The notes: generated by a model not told the origin, from the sequence alone. 18,401 nucleotides of DNA from Ruminococcus sp. (GCF_024684275.1 NZ_JAIKXF010000070.1:1-18401); one strand, 5' to 3'. Counted from the first letter of the stretch, positions 1 to 6,765 are shown. Numbers and translations are program-made.

Positions 1-42
1 CTGCTTGCACTCTGTACAAGCTAAAGTAACCTTTACTCTCAT
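1..42 (-). CDS. rpmG: Ribosomal protein L33 (N-terminus, cut by the window edge)
   Basis: Read on the minus strand, the first 14 codons give MRVKVTLACTECKQ, the characteristic N-terminus of the zinc-ribbon form of 50S protein L33, including the first CxxC knuckle (Cys9, Cys12). The rest lies beyond the left edge. A near-perfect Shine-Dalgarno (AGGAGGTG, plus coordinates 49-56) sits 6 nt before the ATG. A consensus promoter about 100 nt upstream drives it. In many Firmicutes rpmG is followed by secE, nusG and the rplK cluster, so the edge may open such an operon, but that cannot be seen here. Confidence 0.9.
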   Translation of the reverse strand, partial: MRVKVTLACTECKQ

Positions 43-59
43 ATCGGCACCTCCTGAAT

Positions 60-140
60 TAGTACTTCCTTTGTTACCAAAGGTAGGTTGTTTGCCTCCC
101 TCGCACGGGGACAAAAAAATAAACCCCCAACGAGGTACTA
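60..140 (-). promoter_or_regulatory. Structured 5' leader of rpmG
   Basis: Two inverted repeats lie in the leader. One is a 6-bp stem with a GTAA tetraloop (68-83). The other is a larger arm pairing CCTCG and GGGG on one side with CCCC and CGAGG on the other (99-135), with a T-rich loop. The outermost TAGTAC/GTACTA pair (60-65 with 135-140) would close a three-way junction, but half of it lies at or upstream of the predicted start (about 136), so that outer helix may not exist in RNA. A regulatory role is inference only. Confidence 0.4.
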
Positions 141-142
141 AA

Positions 143-171
143 ATTATAACATATATAAATGCAAATGTCAA
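143..171 (-). promoter_or_regulatory. Sigma-A promoter of rpmG
   Basis: On the minus strand a perfect -35 (TTGACA, 166-171) and a perfect -10 (TATAAT, 143-148) are separated by exactly 17 nt. The start of transcription should fall near 136, giving a leader of about 95 nt. Full consensus suits a ribosomal-protein promoter. Confidence 0.9.
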
Positions 172-216
172 GCCTTTTTTCAAGTTTTCAGCAAATAGTG
201 CATAGTGATCAGTGCA

Positions 217-236
217 GGGACGCACATTGTGCGCCT
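217..236. repeat. Palindromic GC-rich repeat, copy 1
   Basis: GGACGCACA T TGTGCGCC is a near-perfect palindrome with a 1-nt centre. It resembles the two copies near 2849-2920 (core GGGCG-ACAATGT-CGCCC). It lies between the divergent rpmG and glycosyltransferase promoters. The rest of 172-348 shows no gene or site I can support. Confidence 0.5.
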
Positions 237-348
237 GATAATTCATAATGCATAAAATCCGTCTGACCGTAAGCCGATGAAGGGCGGAATTTCGCCGCCT
301 GCAAGACTGATCGCGCGTTACGGATCACTTATTGAGAACTCCCCGATG

Positions 349-377
349 TTGACACACATCGCCCTGCATATTATAAT
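349..377 (+). promoter_or_regulatory. Sigma-A promoter of the glycosyltransferase gene
   Basis: TTGACA (349-354) and TATAAT (372-377) are both perfect consensus, with a 17-nt spacer. Transcription would start near 384, about 25 nt before the chosen ATG, which argues against translation starts further upstream. Confidence 0.9.
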
Positions 378-408
378 ATGTATAACAAATACGCAAGGAG
401 CTGATAAT

Positions 409-1152
409 ATGTCAGGTAATATCAAGGTCTCGGTAATAGTACCCGCCCACAACGAGGAGAAATACGTAGTTCGCTGCATTAATTCGATAAAGTCAGCGGC
501 GGCGCAGGTAAAATGCGGAGTCGAAACAATAATCGTCTGCAACAGGTGTACAGACCGCACTGCCGAACTCGCCATTGCTCACGGTGCCCGTGTAGTTACC
601 GATGAGAGCCGCTGCATAGCCTCAGTCCGCAACACAGGCATTAAGGCTGCCCGCGGAAAGGTCATAATGACTATCGACTGTGATAACCGCATGACCGAGG
701 GAACTATCCGTGAGGTACTCGGTATGCTGAACAGCGGTAAGTATATCGGCGGCGGAGCGCCTCTGCGCTTCGAGCGTTACTCCTTCCCCTTGTGGCTCAA
801 TGATATGATGTGCAGGGCAGGATTTTCGCTCACAGGACTTTACTGCGGCATTTTCTGGGCAGAGAAGTCCACATTTGACGCTATTGGCGGCTTTGCCGAC
901 AAAAAAGCAGGCGAGGACATAGCTACCGCAAAGAATATGCGCGCTTACGGCAGAAAACTGGGTAAGCGCTACGGCTGTCTCCGCAGAAATCATCTTATCA
1001 ACTCTACACGAAAGCACGATGATATGGGCGACTGGCTGTATTTCAGGCTTATCTTCAAAAATGCAGGGGCTATGATAAAGGCAGCTCTCGGCGACCGCGC
1101 CGACTATGATAAGCTCATGGACGAGCTTTTTTACGATTACAATGGCAAATAA
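409..1152 (+). CDS. Family 2 glycosyltransferase
   Basis: A 247-residue GT-A fold glycosyltransferase that would transfer a sugar from a nucleotide-sugar donor to an unknown acceptor. The N-terminus has the GT2 opening VSVIVPAHNEE (residues 7-17), the DxD-type metal/nucleotide motif is IDCD (89-92), and a GED triad at 168-170 fits the catalytic base region. No membrane segment is evident, so it is probably cytosolic or peripheral. The ATG at 409 is chosen because AAGGAG lies 8 nt upstream and the promoter's predicted start is near 384; an in-frame ATG at 277 lies upstream of the promoter and would add an atypical extension. The gene stands alone and converges with the lipoprotein gene, with 6 nt between stops. 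The sugar and acceptor cannot be told from sequence. Confidence 0.88.
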   Translation: MSGNIKVSVIVPAHNEEKYVVRCINSIKSAAAQVKCGVETIIVCNRCTDRTAELAIAHGARVVTDESRCIASVRNTGIKAARGKVIMTIDCDNRMTEGTIREVLGMLNSGKYIGGGAPLRFERYSFPLWLNDMMCRAGFSLTGLYCGIFWAEKSTFDAIGGFADKKAGEDIATAKNMRAYGRKLGKRYGCLRRNHLINSTRKHDDMGDWLYFRLIFKNAGAMIKAALGDRADYDKLMDELFYDYNGK

Positions 1153-1158
1153 CGCATA

Positions 1159-2811
1159 TCAGCTGAAATTCTTTGCGATACGATAGTCAACAGCTCCCGT
1201 AAAGGGATCGTAGAGAATATCCTCGTTCTCCTTGTTGGCAACGATATACGAATTCTTGTAAAACAGCGGTATAAAGCCATACTGCTCAAGGAGAGCCCTT
1301 TCTGCGGCGGCATAGCTGTTGACAAGCTCAGTTACCGACGGGCACTGCATAACGCTCTCGGTGCTCTTTAAGTCTCCTGCCGCACTTTTCAGACATTCAT
1401 TCTCGTCAAACTCGCCGAACACGGCAAGTCCGCTGTTGAAATCAGCTTTCAGCGGATAAAGAGCTATACTGTAATCACCGCCGGCTATCCTCTCGCTGAA
1501 CTCCTTTGAGGTGAGGTCCTCGATACCGATGTATATCCCGAGGCTTTCCTGACAGTCCTGCGAGAGCATATGCAGATACCTTGAATCCACGGTACTGGAG
1601 TCAACTATTATCTTTACGCTTTCCACGGAGCTGATCTTCAGCTCCTCCTTTGCTTTTGCAAGGCACTCAACAGCCCTTTCCTTGTCGAACATATCGAACT
1701 GCTTATCGGAAGCAAGATCACGGTAGCTTCTGCCGAGAATTTCTACAGCAGGGGGTATGATACCATAGGCTATCTGAAGATCGCTGTCAAGCTGACCTCT
1801 CAGCGCTTCTCTGTTCGCAGAAAATGCAACAGCCTTGCAGAGCTCCTTATTGGAATAGAGCTTGTCCTTCGGATTGAAGATAAGTCCCAGGGTAGTTGCC
1901 TTTTGACCGGTAATGCTGTACTTCTTGGGGTTGTAGCCCCCCACCTTCATTGCGGTGAAGCACTCGGTCTCCTCATCCTTGAAGCACTGACGCACCTCAG
2001 CTTCACTGTCCTGTATCGAGAAGCTCACAAAGCTGGGCAGCACCTCGTAATCATCACGCTCATTGGCTGTATTCTTGCGCATATAGAGGATATTATTGCT
2101 TCCGTAGGGGTCGTAGAACCACTGACGGACGTAAAAAGGTCCGTTGGACATTACAGACCTGTCGTCAAGACCGTATCTGCCCTTAGTGGAGATGAAAAAC
2201 TGCTCATTGCAGGGAAAAGCCGCAGGAGTTGTAAGAAGCCCCAGAAACTCCGCACAGGGATATTCCAGAGTTATTTGCAGAGTATAGTCGTCAAGAGCTT
2301 CAGCGCCTACTGCCTCGGTGGAATAGCTGCCCTCGGAAACACGCTGGCTGTTCTTTATGCAGGCAAAATCACGGGCATAGGGCGAATGCATTTTAGGATC
2401 AAGGAGCCTTCTGAACGCAAACACATAATCATCGGCAGTTACAGGAAAATACTCGTCGTCACCGATAGCATCGTCCTCATTTGTGTCAAAAAACCAGTAG
2501 TTATCCTCTCTCAGATCGAATGTATAGACACAGCCATCCTCGGACACGGTGTAGTCCTTGGCGTTGCAGCAGACGATACTGCCGTCTGCGTCCTTCATCA
2601 CGAGACCGCTGTACAGATTCTTTATGACTGTAGCAGAGGAAGGATCGCCTGCAAACTGGGGATCGAGGCTCTGCGGATTGCCTGCAAGCGCCGCTCCGTA
2701 CATATGGCCTGCGCCGCTGCCGCGTTTATCGTCATCGCTGCCGCAGGCTGTAATTCCGCCTGCGATCATAGCTGCACAGGCAGTAATTGCTATTATCTTT
2801 CTTTTTTTCAC
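1159..2811 (-). CDS. ABC transporter substrate-binding lipoprotein, oligopeptide/OppA type (SBP_bac_5)
   Basis: A 550-residue extracytoplasmic solute-binding protein of the peptide/nickel (family 5) class. It starts with a lipoprotein signal: basic MKKRK, a hydrophobic stretch, and a lipobox ITAC with the acylated Cys at residue 23, followed by an acidic linker. The mature part has family features such as NPQSLDPQ and YSGLV near the N-terminus and the VTADDYVFAFRRLLDP block. The start is the GTG at 2811, preceded by AAGGAG at 6 nt; the open frame extends to 2907 but through repeat DNA without a ribosome-binding site. No permease or ATPase genes are adjacent, so it is an orphan that must share a transporter encoded elsewhere or act as a receptor. 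I see no clear promoter; palindromic repeats occupy the upstream region. Its ligand is unknown. Confidence 0.88.
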   Translation of the reverse strand: MKKRKIIAITACAAMIAGGITACGSDDDKRGSGAGHMYGAALAGNPQSLDPQFAGDPSSATVIKNLYSGLVMKDADGSIVCCNAKDYTVSEDGCVYTFDLREDNYWFFDTNEDDAIGDDEYFPVTADDYVFAFRRLLDPKMHSPYARDFACIKNSQRVSEGSYSTEAVGAEALDDYTLQITLEYPCAEFLGLLTTPAAFPCNEQFFISTKGRYGLDDRSVMSNGPFYVRQWFYDPYGSNNILYMRKNTANERDDYEVLPSFVSFSIQDSEAEVRQCFKDEETECFTAMKVGGYNPKKYSITGQKATTLGLIFNPKDKLYSNKELCKAVAFSANREALRGQLDSDLQIAYGIIPPAVEILGRSYRDLASDKQFDMFDKERAVECLAKAKEELKISSVESVKIIVDSSTVDSRYLHMLSQDCQESLGIYIGIEDLTSKEFSERIAGGDYSIALYPLKADFNSGLAVFGEFDENECLKSAAGDLKSTESVMQCPSVTELVNSYAAAERALLEQYGFIPLFYKNSYIVANKENEDILYDPFTGAVDYRIAKNFS

Positions 2812-2848
2812 ATTTATCTCCTTCTGTTGTAAATCAAAATTTAATGAT

Positions 2849-2920
2849 GTAGGGGCGCACAATGTGCGCCCGCAAACATACACATCAATTTTGACACGGG
2901 CGAACAATGTTCGCCCCTAC
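2849..2920. repeat. Pair of inverted palindromic repeats (REP/MITE-like), copies 2 and 3
   Basis: Copy 2 (2849-2871) is GTAGG then GGCGCACAATGTGCGCCC. Copy 3 (2898-2920) is GGGCGAACAATGTTCGCCC then CTAC. Each is itself a 9+1+9-bp palindrome, and the two are arranged head to head, so the whole 72 bp is an inverted repeat bounded by GTAGG and CCTAC. It lies directly upstream of the substrate-binding lipoprotein gene. It resembles bacterial REP/BIME or MITE-type repeats; the mobilising enzyme is unknown. Confidence 0.65.
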
Positions 2921-2973
2921 AATATCAATTTTTCGGGACGCCAAAGGCGCTAAATTCTGATTTGCCTGACAAC

Positions 2974-2999
2974 CAAAATAGTCCCCCATAGAGGGGGAC
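2974..2999 (-). terminator. Terminator after the VanY-like gene
   Basis: The 7-bp stem GTCCCCC/GGGGGAC (2981-2999, loop of 5) lies 10 nt beyond the stop of the VanY-like gene and is followed on the minus strand by TATTTT. The plus strand also has a T6 run (3000 onward), so it could act in both directions, although no plus-strand gene lies upstream. Confidence 0.7.
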
Positions 3000-3009
3000 A
3001 TTTTTTGCT

Positions 3010-4068
3010 TTAATTCATGCTGACTGTTACGATAAATCCGTCAGTATTGTTTCCTGATACGGTATAGGTCTTGTTCGAGGGAACAGGCACCTCTGTATCT
3101 CCTGTCGGATTTGCAGGAGCATAATACATCTGATAAAGCTTCTTGTCGACTGCCACCTCAAGTGGTTCGTCCTTAGTATGCTCCTTCAGCTTGTTGATAT
3201 ACTCCTCAAGGCAAAGGGAATTCTGTTTCATATACATAGCGTGAGGAACCCCCACATATCTGTATGTATAGTCTCTTGCACGTTCGTGAGTATAGTTTTC
3301 CTTGCCCTCGGGGAAACGGACTACAAATCCGTATTCTGCGGCGTGTTCGTCGATATAGCTGTAAACGCCTGTAGGCGAATAATATCCTGAGCTCGAACCG
3401 TCAGATGGTGCGATTATAATATCGAGAGATCTTCCCGTATGATAATCGGAATGTCCGCCCTGGAACTGTGAATTGCCGCTGTAGTACTTATCGTTCTGCT
3501 CCTCAGCGGTGCGATAGCCGCCGATGACATAGATATCGGAGTTCTTGCTCTCGCTGTAAAAAGCATTCATAAGAGCTGTAAACTGCTCAAGAGTTTCTTT
3601 ATCAAGGGATATTACCCTGTCGCTTACGTGGAAGGCTTTACCCTCAATAACATCGTAAAGAACAGTTAAGTCGATATCTCCCTCAACGAACTTGTATTCA
3701 TAGTCAGAGTTTACAAGAAGAAGATTTCCTGTATTAATATCGGCTGCCTTGTGTATCTCGGTGGTATACTGGGATTCCGACGGCTTCTGACCGTCTGCTG
3801 TACCGGAAAGTATAGCGTTTGTCTCATTGCTTGACTCAAGCTTGTCTATAATTGAAGATTGCTGTGTATTATCCGCTGTTGTTGTCGTCGCCTTTGGATC
3901 GGAGTTTTTGTTCTTTCCCTTGCCCGAGCAGCTCTTAACGCATGACGAAAGTATAACGATAAGTACTATCAGAACAAGGATAACCGCAACAAGTCTGTCA
4001 TATCTTACTTTATATCTCTTTGACACCTTGTCTCTTTTGCGGTTTCTTCGCTTATCTCCGTTAGTCAT
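3010..4068 (-). CDS. Membrane-anchored VanY/M15-like D-Ala-D-Ala carboxypeptidase homologue, probably catalytically degenerate
   Basis: A 352-residue protein with a basic cytoplasmic N-terminus, one membrane segment (about 26-43), a low-complexity Ser/Thr/Asn linker (about 50-105), a VanY/peptidase M15B-like domain (about 130-295) and a C-terminal tail ending in a beta-rich GFIVTV segment. Family landmarks are GGYRT (183-187), YGFVVRFPEGKE (246-257) and YRYVG (269-273). However, the expected zinc motif SxHxxGxxxD reads S207-D-Y209-H-T-G-R-S-L-D216, so the ligand His is Tyr, and the expected EPWH before YRYVG reads RDYT (265-268), losing the catalytic Glu and another ligand His. It may bind peptidoglycan rather than cut it. 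The start has AAGGAG 12 nt upstream. Alternatively, neighbouring His206, His210 or His261 may substitute as ligands. Confidence 0.8.
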   Translation of the reverse strand: MTNGDKRRNRKRDKVSKRYKVRYDRLVAVILVLIVLIVILSSCVKSCSGKGKNKNSDPKATTTTADNTQQSSIIDKLESSNETNAILSGTADGQKPSESQYTTEIHKAADINTGNLLLVNSDYEYKFVEGDIDLTVLYDVIEGKAFHVSDRVISLDKETLEQFTALMNAFYSESKNSDIYVIGGYRTAEEQNDKYYSGNSQFQGGHSDYHTGRSLDIIIAPSDGSSSGYYSPTGVYSYIDEHAAEYGFVVRFPEGKENYTHERARDYTYRYVGVPHAMYMKQNSLCLEEYINKLKEHTKDEPLEVAVDKKLYQMYYAPANPTGDTEVPVPSNKTYTVSGNNTDGFIVTVSMN

Positions 4069-4185
4069 AAAACGAAATCGCTCCTTAAAGAATATTCGGT
4101 TTTCTCGGCAGTGCCGAAGCTCTGCCTGTCCTATATCATTTGCACAAAGCAGTGCGAAAAATGTCGTAATCAGCTTCTATTGAGT

Positions 4186-4214
4186 ATTATATCACAATTT
4201 TTTGTACTTGTAAA
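4186..4214 (-). promoter_or_regulatory. Sigma-A promoter of the VanY-like gene
   Basis: On the minus strand TTTACA (4209-4214) and a perfect TATAAT (4186-4191) are 17 nt apart. Transcription should start near 4179, leaving a leader of about 110 nt. That leader contains small inverted repeats, including TTCGGC/GCCGAG, but no recognisable riboswitch. Confidence 0.85.
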
Positions 4215-4281
4215 GTGTTTTTTTTATTTTTTGCACTAATAATTTATAGAAAATTGCAACATAGTGCACGAAGCAGCCTGA

Positions 4282-4307
4282 ATTGTCCACAAAAAGTTGT
4301 GGTCAAT
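4282..4307 (-). terminator. Hairpin overlapping the stop of the AraC gene (weak terminator candidate)
   Basis: CCACAA/TTGTGG with a 4-nt loop (4287-4302), extended after one mismatch by ATTG/CAAT, spans the stop codon of the AraC-family gene. No T run follows on the minus strand, so termination is doubtful. The remainder up to the VanY-like promoter is AT-rich and otherwise featureless. Confidence 0.3.
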
Positions 4308-5100
4308 CCGAATTTTTCACTCTCCTTCTGTACTCCGATGGAGTACAGCCCTTATGCTGCTTGAACTGGCGCATGAAATAGGACTCGCTGTCGTATCCGC
4401 AGGTCTCGGATATGGCAGTTACCGACAGGTCGGTATTTTTCAGCAGCTCCGACGCATGGATAAGACGGCTCTCTATGATGTCCTGTCTGAACGTTACGCC
4501 GAATGCCTCGAAATACAGACGGTGGAAGTATGTCCTGCTTATCTGCATATCCTCGCACATTTCCTCCACCGACCAGCTTGCAGTTGGATCGTCGTACACA
4601 GCCTGACGGAGCTTTTTCAGCTCGGCATACCGCGGTATATTCTCCTTTGGATCAATATCGGCGCTGTCTGTGATATCGCTCATGGTGATGAATATGATAC
4701 GCATGGAGAGCTCCATGAACTCGCTGAAATGCTTTCCGCGGTGCATGGACTGCGTCCTCATCGAGCGCAGAGTGCTGACGATAACGAAATCGTCCTTGAG
4801 CTCCACAGGGATATCCTGAGTGATGTTCATAGAACTGATATACTGCCTGTCGGCGGCAGAGATCTTGAAGCTTACAAGGTCATAGCGGAGCGGCTTGCCG
4901 TTTACAGGACGGAAGCTCTGCTTGTAGCCGCTGGTAAGCAGGGCAACAGAGGACTTTGCAGTCTGCTTCTGCACTCCTCCGTCCATGTAGGCAACGGGGC
5001 TCCTGAAAAACAGCAGAACGGGATCGGCGCCCATTTCGCCGCTCAGCGCGGTATCGCGCCTGCAATTAAGCAATATGCGGTTTATCTTCAAGTGCCTCAC
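4303..5100 (-). CDS. AraC-family transcriptional regulator
   Basis: A 265-residue regulator. The C-terminal 100 residues (about 160-260) are an AraC/XylS double helix-turn-helix: first helix pair around SVEEMCEDMQISRTYFHRLF-type sequence (177-196), second around TAISETCGYDSESYFMRQFK (228-247), then the family's CTPSEYRRR ending (252-260). The N-terminal part (about 1-150) looks like the cupin-type ligand-sensing domain of such regulators. The GTG at 5100 is chosen because AAGGA lies 9 nt upstream; a TTG at 5091 is an alternative. It follows the SCIFF maturase by 63 nt, separated by a 13-bp hairpin, and no separate promoter is visible, so expression may depend on readthrough. Its target and ligand are unknown. 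Confidence 0.88.
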   Translation of the reverse strand: MRHLKINRILLNCRRDTALSGEMGADPVLLFFRSPVAYMDGGVQKQTAKSSVALLTSGYKQSFRPVNGKPLRYDLVSFKISAADRQYISSMNITQDIPVELKDDFVIVSTLRSMRTQSMHRGKHFSEFMELSMRIIFITMSDITDSADIDPKENIPRYAELKKLRQAVYDDPTASWSVEEMCEDMQISRTYFHRLYFEAFGVTFRQDIIESRLIHASELLKNTDLSVTAISETCGYDSESYFMRQFKQHKGCTPSEYRRRVKNSD

Positions 5101-5124
5101 CCCTCTGTTTCCTTATCAGCACAA

Positions 5125-5157
5125 ATCAAAGGGAACATCGCTGACGATATTCCCTTT
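5125..5157 (-). terminator. Hairpin between SCIFF maturase and AraC gene
   Basis: AAAGGGAATATCG pairs with CGATGTTCCCTTT over 13 bp (one G-T pair) with loop TCAG (5128-5157). On the minus strand the 3' arm ends in CCCTTT and continues GATTTG. The stem is strong but the T run is short, so it may terminate only partly or protect the 3' end of the maturase message. Confidence 0.65.
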
Positions 5158-5163
5158 ACTCTG

Positions 5164-6531
5164 TCATTCTGCGCTTTCTGCCATACGTACGGCCTTCATC
5201 ATGATAGCACATTCAAGGCGCTTCTTTTCCAGCTGACATGATATTTTATGAGCAGTCCTGATGTCGCCCATATACTGGTAATTATTGGCATTGCAGCCGC
5301 CGCTGCAATAGAACTTTGCCCAGCACTCGCGGCAGTCAGGCTTTGAGTAAACATGAGCCTTTGCAAAGTCCGCTTTCATCTCCTGATCGAAGGTACCCTC
5401 GTCTATGTTGCCCATTTTGTACTCGTCGATACCCACGAACTGATGACATGGGAAAATATCACCGTCGGGAGTAATGGCAACATAGTCATTTCCGCAGCCG
5501 CAGCCTCTCAGGCGCTTGATAGCGCAGGGCCCCTGATCAAGGTCAAGCATGAAGTGGAAGAAGTTGAACTTCTTTCCCTGCTTTTCGTTGTCAAGAAGCC
5601 TCTGAGCAAGCTTTTCGTACTCTGCGAAAACTGTGGGGAGGTCTTTTTCCGTAAGAGCGTAAACGTCGTCATCGCCCACAACAGGCTCAACTGATATCTG
5701 GTCGAAGCCTGCCTCATTAAGGGCAAAGACATCGTTTGAAAAATCAAGGTTCTTGTTGGTGAAAGTGCCTCTTACATAATATTCCTTATCGCCTCTGCCT
5801 GCTACAAGCTTCTGATACTTGGGAAGTATCATATCATAGCAGCCCTGTCCGTTGGGCAGAACGCGGAAGTAGTCGTTTACCTCCTTGCGTCCGTCGATAG
5901 AGAGAACGACGTTGGACATCTCGCGGTTGATAAAGTCTATCTTCTCGTCGTCAAGAAGCAGTCCGTTTGTGGTGATAGTAAAGCGGAACTTCTTGTTATA
6001 CTCCTTTTCGCGGCTTCTTGCGTACTCAACCACCTGCTTCACCACATTGAAGTTCATAAGGGGCTCGCCGCCGAAGAAGTCAAGCTCAAGATTCGGTCTG
6101 TCGCCCGAGTTTTCCAGCAGGAAGTCTATAGCGTGTTTGCCGGTCTCAAAGGACATGAGCTTTCTGCCCTTGCCGAAGTCGCCTGTTGAAGCAAAGCAGT
6201 ACTTGCAGCGAAGCTGGCAGTCATGGGCGATATTCAGACACATAGCCTTAACCGGAGATGCTACGGAGTACTGAGCGTACTTTTCATAATCGTCCTCAGA
6301 AAAGAGTATCTTATCGTTGTAAAGCTCAACTATCTCATCATAGCATTCGCGGATATCATCGGGAGCGTAGGACTTTGAGAGCTTATCAACTACGTTCTGC
6401 GGACATTCAGCCGCAAAGGGCGGCTGTACGTTGTCGAGCAGGTCGTAGGTGAGCTCGTCCACCAGATGAACGCCTCCGCTGTTGACGTCGAGGACTATGT
6501 TAAGTCCGTTAAGCTTATATTTATGTATCAT
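5164..6531 (-). CDS. scfB: Radical SAM SCIFF peptide maturase (thioether-forming)
   Basis: A 455-residue cytosolic radical SAM enzyme that should install thioether cross-links from Cys of the adjacent SCIFF peptide (ranthipeptide biosynthesis; CteB of Clostridium thermocellum is the characterised relative). An N-terminal peptide-binding region (about 1-90) precedes the CxxxCxxC cluster motif at Cys105, Cys109 and Cys112. The C-terminal SPASM/twitch-type region (about 334-441) carries ten Cys (336, 344, 346, 362, 400, 403, 409, 413, 432, 441), including GPCAIKRLRGCGCGNDY and CRECWAKFYCSGGC, enough for auxiliary Fe-S clusters. Length matches the family. The ATG at 6531 is chosen because GAGG lies 8 nt upstream; a TTG at 6537 is too close to it. 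It is transcribed after the SCIFF gene, past a terminator-like hairpin. Confidence 0.95.
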   Translation of the reverse strand: MIHKYKLNGLNIVLDVNSGGVHLVDELTYDLLDNVQPPFAAECPQNVVDKLSKSYAPDDIRECYDEIVELYNDKILFSEDDYEKYAQYSVASPVKAMCLNIAHDCQLRCKYCFASTGDFGKGRKLMSFETGKHAIDFLLENSGDRPNLELDFFGGEPLMNFNVVKQVVEYARSREKEYNKKFRFTITTNGLLLDDEKIDFINREMSNVVLSIDGRKEVNDYFRVLPNGQGCYDMILPKYQKLVAGRGDKEYYVRGTFTNKNLDFSNDVFALNEAGFDQISVEPVVGDDDVYALTEKDLPTVFAEYEKLAQRLLDNEKQGKKFNFFHFMLDLDQGPCAIKRLRGCGCGNDYVAITPDGDIFPCHQFVGIDEYKMGNIDEGTFDQEMKADFAKAHVYSKPDCRECWAKFYCSGGCNANNYQYMGDIRTAHKISCQLEKKRLECAIMMKAVRMAESAE

Positions 6532-6548
6532 CTTCAATACCTCTATTC

Positions 6549-6579
6549 AAAAAATATGAGGCAGCATTTGCATACTGCC
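6549..6579 (-). terminator. Attenuator-like hairpin between SCIFF peptide and maturase genes
   Basis: On the minus strand GGCAGTAT pairs with ATGCTGCC (8 bp, one T-G pair, loop GCAA; 6560-6579), followed a few bases later by six T (6549-6554). This looks like an intrinsic terminator placed between precursor and enzyme genes. Partial readthrough would give much more peptide message than maturase message. Confidence 0.65.
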
Positions 6580-6601
6580 CCGACTTATCTTAGCCTTTAG
6601 C

Positions 6602-6739
6602 TTATCTCTCGCACTTCTGGTTTGCAACTGTGCAAGAAGTCTTGCAAGCAGACTGACATGAAGCCTGACACTTGCCGCAGCCGCCCTTCTTAGCGGATTC
6701 TTTAAGATTAGCCTTATTGATAGTCTTGATGTGTTTCAT
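6602..6739 (-). CDS. scfA: SCIFF ranthipeptide precursor (six cysteines in forty-five residues)
   Basis: A small gene encoding exactly 45 residues, beginning MKHIKTINKANLKESAKKGG and carrying six cysteines at 21, 24, 28, 32, 36 and 43 in the spacing typical of SCIFF peptides. GGAGGT lies 7 nt before the ATG. The product is expected to be modified by the downstream radical SAM maturase. In the characterised C. thermocellum relative, as I recall it, the cross-link joins Cys32 and Thr37; both residues occur at the same positions here. It is followed after 70 nt by the maturase and has its own strong promoter. The cellular role of SCIFF is not established; reports on ranthipeptides suggest population or metabolic signalling. 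No dedicated exporter or protease is visible nearby. Confidence 0.96.
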   Translation of the reverse strand: MKHIKTINKANLKESAKKGGCGKCQASCQSACKTSCTVANQKCER

Positions 6740-6765
6740 TTTTGTGACCTCCATAGGTTTTAACG

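Noticed and set aside
5..205. 66-codon plus-strand reading frame at the left end
   Set aside because: It lies antisense over the rpmG start, leader and promoter and has no ribosome-binding site.
277..408. N-terminal extension of the glycosyltransferase
   Set aside because: It covers the perfect promoter at 349-377. The ATG at 409 has the ribosome-binding site and gives the normal family N-terminus.
1903..2832. Long plus-strand reading frame of 309 codons
   Set aside because: It is antisense to the well-supported substrate-binding lipoprotein and has no family features or start signal.
4297..5241. Long plus-strand reading frame of 314 codons
   Set aside because: It is a shadow of the AraC-family gene and the end of the SCIFF maturase, both recognised by motifs on the minus strand.
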